DNA from: Populus alba
Taxonomy: Eukaryota; Streptophyta; Magnoliopsida; Malpighiales; Salicaceae
Assembly: GCF_005239225.2 (NCBI RefSeq)
Contig: NC_133301.1
Location: 11,408,318 to 11,472,317, forward strand
Direction: 5' to 3'
DNA length: 64,000 nt
The notes beneath the pieces are model-generated. The model was not told where the DNA came from. It worked only from the letters and a program-made list of their open reading frames with translations, and did no database searches. The translations under genes were made by a program, and so were the position numbers. Below, one piece after another: positions 61,851 to 64,000 of the stretch (positions are counted from its first letter, which is position 1; every line of letters begins with the position of its first letter).

Positions 61851-62924
61851 TATAAGATGAGCCATATTGCAAAACCGAACGGGGGCACGCCAGCGCTCCG
61901 TCTTTCAATTGAGTTCAGTCTATCTGGACTCTGACGTCATCTGGCAGGTTTCAAAAGTATCTGAGGGTAGAAATTTATGACTCTAACCAAAAGTACAATG
62001 CACTAAAGCCGCCATGTCTTTCACATGAAAGAGCTTCCCTTCCCTTTCTTTCAAAGAAAAGCCCTACCCAGAAAGAGTAAGGTGCGAAGCCTAGCTGATC
62101 GGACCGGGCATGCCTTTTCTTTTCAAGGGGCGTATGGGGGCCTGAAAGTCTTATTGCATCTATGGCATCTTCTTATGATCGGATTAACTATTCTCAAGTG
62201 CCACAGCTTTTTCTTGAACAGCAAATGAAATACCAATTGCAGCAGATAGGCATTCAGTTAGCTTTCATCGGAGTACGAGAGCAGTGGATGATTTCACAAT
62301 TACCCAAACTAGAGCAAGGGTAAGCACCGTTACTGATTACCTGACTGAACCACCAGGAGCTATTCTTTCGCAAAGAGCTTATTCGTGCACATGCACAAAA
62401 GCTTATTCTTGCAAAACCTATTCTCGCTTACAGAAGTACTATCCTGCTTAGGAAAGGGAATCTTTGATTGAAGGAAGGTATTCGTGTACGGGAATCAAAG
62501 TGATTAGAACAGAACTGAGCTTGCCGGCGAAGAAGCAACGGACGCTATTCGTGGACTGAGCAAGAGACAGATAGAGTTGATTAAAGCGATACAGATCGAT
62601 TCGATAAGAGCTAAAACGGAAAGGAAGATTTCATTAAGACAGATGTCGCACATACTGATCACGCATAGCGAGCTGAAGGCCTAATTGCTCCTATTCGATC
62701 GTTTACTAAAGAGAAATTCCCGATAAACGAAAGGCATGGGACCGCCGCTTTCTTGATCTACTTTAGGACTAGCGAAGATAGAATCAAAGACGAGAAAGGC
62801 GACTCTCTGCCCTCTACTAGCCCGAGTTCAAGCATGTGACCTCGGCATTGAACTTGGTGTACTTAGCCTACTTTCTCTTTACCCGACGGGATTCAGAAAG
62901 CAGGAAGTCACTTTCTTTGGATAG

Positions 62925-62998
62925 ACAGGGAATCGAACCCTGCATTAGAGACCTATCTCTCTATCTCTAATTAGACGACTACTTGGTTCTTTAACTAC
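62925..62998 (-). tRNA. tRNA-like remnant with a good T-arm
   Basis: The minus strand has 'gtcgtctaattag' (D-arm-like), 'agagataggtctct' (possible anticodon stem) and 'gcagggttcgattccctg' (a T-arm with GTTCGATTC loop). The expected 5' acceptor strand 'ggataga' is missing. Likely a decayed mitochondrial tRNA or t-element; identity not assigned. Confidence 0.35.
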
Positions 62999-63334
62999 GT
63001 AATTAAGATAAGAAAGGCCAGGGATGAGAACCTTCCTTCTCGCTTCCATGGGAAAGTCAAGTAGAGGACCGTCCTTCTATCTCAAATAAGAGAACGGATT
63101 CAATCCGATCCCTATCTTACTACTGATTGCCCTCTTGCGGACAAGAGTTTAGACTCCATCTCTGATCAGAAGAGATAACTATCAAGACGTGAGAAGAAAG
63201 ACCCCGATCCCTTGTAGGACTTGTGATCAGTCCGCTAACAGGCGTGGCAAGGACGGACGAGAAGAGCTTTCTTATTTAAGAGTCTGACCTTATTTAATAT
63301 TAGGTTCTGCTTGCCCAAGGAGAAGGAGCATCAG

Positions 63335-63628
63335 CAACCCAACCGTTTTTAGAGGATCTCTTCCCTCTGGGCTTGCAGTAGCAGTTAAGAGGGTTAATAG
63401 GTCCAGCGAGATTGAATATTCGCGGCGCAATCCTTTTACCACTGAGTTTGCGACAGTGGTTGGTCACTTGCGGCACAAGAATTTGGTTCAGCTTCGACGG
63501 GTGATGCTGTGAGGGATCCGAGTTGGTCTTGGTCTATGAGTACCTGCCCAATGGAAAGCCTCGACAAAATCCTCCACAAGAATTCCAGTTCTCCGAGTTG
63601 CCTCACGTGGAAGCGAAGTAAGTAGGAG
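63335..63628 (+). pseudogene. L-type lectin receptor kinase fragment (kinase N-lobe), frameshifted
   Basis: Frame 1 reads RGSLPSGLAVAVKRVNRSSE (with the ATP-binding Lys in AVKR), then NPFTTEFATVVGHLRHKNLV and QLR. Near 63,500 the frame breaks at 'gggtgatgctgtgag'. The continuation CCEGSELVLVYEYLPNG lies in another frame. A second shift near 63,558 precedes SLDKILHKNSSSPSCLTWKR. The motifs (HLRHKNLVQL, GWCCEG-like, LVLVYEYLPNGSLD) are those of lectin-domain receptor kinases. Only the N-lobe is present before the gap, and two frameshifts make it non-functional. Confidence 0.85.
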
Positions 63629-63643
63629 CATAGTTCTTGGAGT

Positions 63644-64000
63644 NNNNNNNNNNNNNNNNNNNNNNNNNNNNNNNNNNNNNNNNNNNNNNNNNNNNNNNNN
63701 NNNNNNNNNNNNNNNNNNNNNNNNNNNNNNNNNNNNNNNNNNNNNNNNNNNNNNNNNNNNNNNNNNNNNNNNNNNNNNNNNNNNNNNNNNNNNNNNNNNN
63801 NNNNNNNNNNNNNNNNNNNNNNNNNNNNNNNNNNNNNNNNNNNNNNNNNNNNNNNNNNNNNNNNNNNNNNNNNNNNNNNNNNNNNNNNNNNNNNNNNNNN
63901 NNNNNNNNNNNNNNNNNNNNNNNNNNNNNNNNNNNNNNNNNNNNNNNNNNNNNNNNNNNNNNNNNNNNNNNNNNNNNNNNNNNNNNNNNNNNNNNNNNNN
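63644..64000. other. Assembly gap (N)
   Basis: An unbroken run of N to the end of the window. The mitochondrial-like block ends at this gap, so its true right end is unknown. Confidence 1.

Larger units (their letters stand above)
51603..63643. other. Mitochondrial-like block (NUMT or assembled-in mtDNA), about 12 kb to the gap
   Basis: Base composition changes sharply from about 51,600: long A/T homopolymers and (AT)n tracts disappear, and GC content rises to a level typical of plant mitochondrial DNA. The block opens inside a mitochondrial nad2 exon and has the purine- and pyrimidine-patchy intergenic style of plant mitochondrial genomes. It also carries fragments of gypsy, copia and LINE elements and a receptor kinase, which plant mitochondrial genomes are known to collect. 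I see no other intact mitochondrial gene. The long ORFs listed by frame (for example 52,413-52,706, 57,390-57,728 and 60,850-61,137) have no recognisable product. Confidence 0.75.

Noticed and set aside
1..64000. CRISPR arrays, operons, phage or bacterial defence systems
   Set aside because: The window is plant nuclear DNA with intron-containing genes. The repeats found are transposon-derived, tandem or microsatellite, with no spaced-repeat array.

Overview
The window is plant nuclear DNA, most likely from a woody eudicot and probably a poplar or willow (Salicaceae). It is AT-rich and full of poly-A/T runs and (AT)n tracts. It carries plant-only families (XTH, NAC, type-B response regulator, CASP-like, nicotianamine synthase, plant subtilase) whose introns are bounded by GT/AG. 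The family-level assignment of the organism is an inference from gene and repeat style. No database search was possible. Splice sites were placed by reading frame, conserved protein motifs and GT/AG signals.

Layout. 1-1,145: edge of a Ty3/gypsy LTR element with unusual palindromes. 1,146-13,900: AT-rich intergenic DNA with MITE-like and other degenerate repeats and no supported gene. 13,933-16,278: a single-exon subtilase, followed at once by a broken Ty1/copia fragment lying between two ~280-bp direct copies. 19,269-21,545 (minus): a three-exon CASP-like membrane protein. 21,600-27,700: repeats, including an inverted MITE pair and a CACTA-like stretch. About 27,725-28,470: a frameshifted nicotianamine synthase relic. 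28,891-32,189 (minus): a seven-exon type-B response regulator with a weakened receiver domain. 34,026-50,565: three xyloglucan endotransglucosylase/hydrolase (XTH) genes, two on the minus strand and one on the plus strand, with a NAC transcription factor between the second and third. From about 51,603 to the assembly gap at 63,644: a sharp change to GC-richer DNA that begins inside a mitochondrial nad2 exon. This is read as a ~12-kb nuclear copy of mitochondrial DNA (NUMT), or mitochondrial sequence joined by assembly. It also holds remnants of gypsy, copia and LINE elements and of a lectin receptor kinase.

How the genes relate. The three XTH genes share the same intron positions and an identical middle-exon length (194 nt), so they are a dispersed tandem family acting on cell-wall xyloglucan. 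The response regulator (cytokinin-type phosphorelay output) and the NAC factor are independent transcription regulators. The subtilase and XTHs are secreted or wall proteins; the CASP-like protein is a plasma-membrane protein. There is no operon-like or defence-system organisation. The most unusual parts are the NUMT with its left junction inside nad2, the copia insertion flanked by a 280-bp duplication, the palindrome-rich LTR and the degenerate receiver domain.
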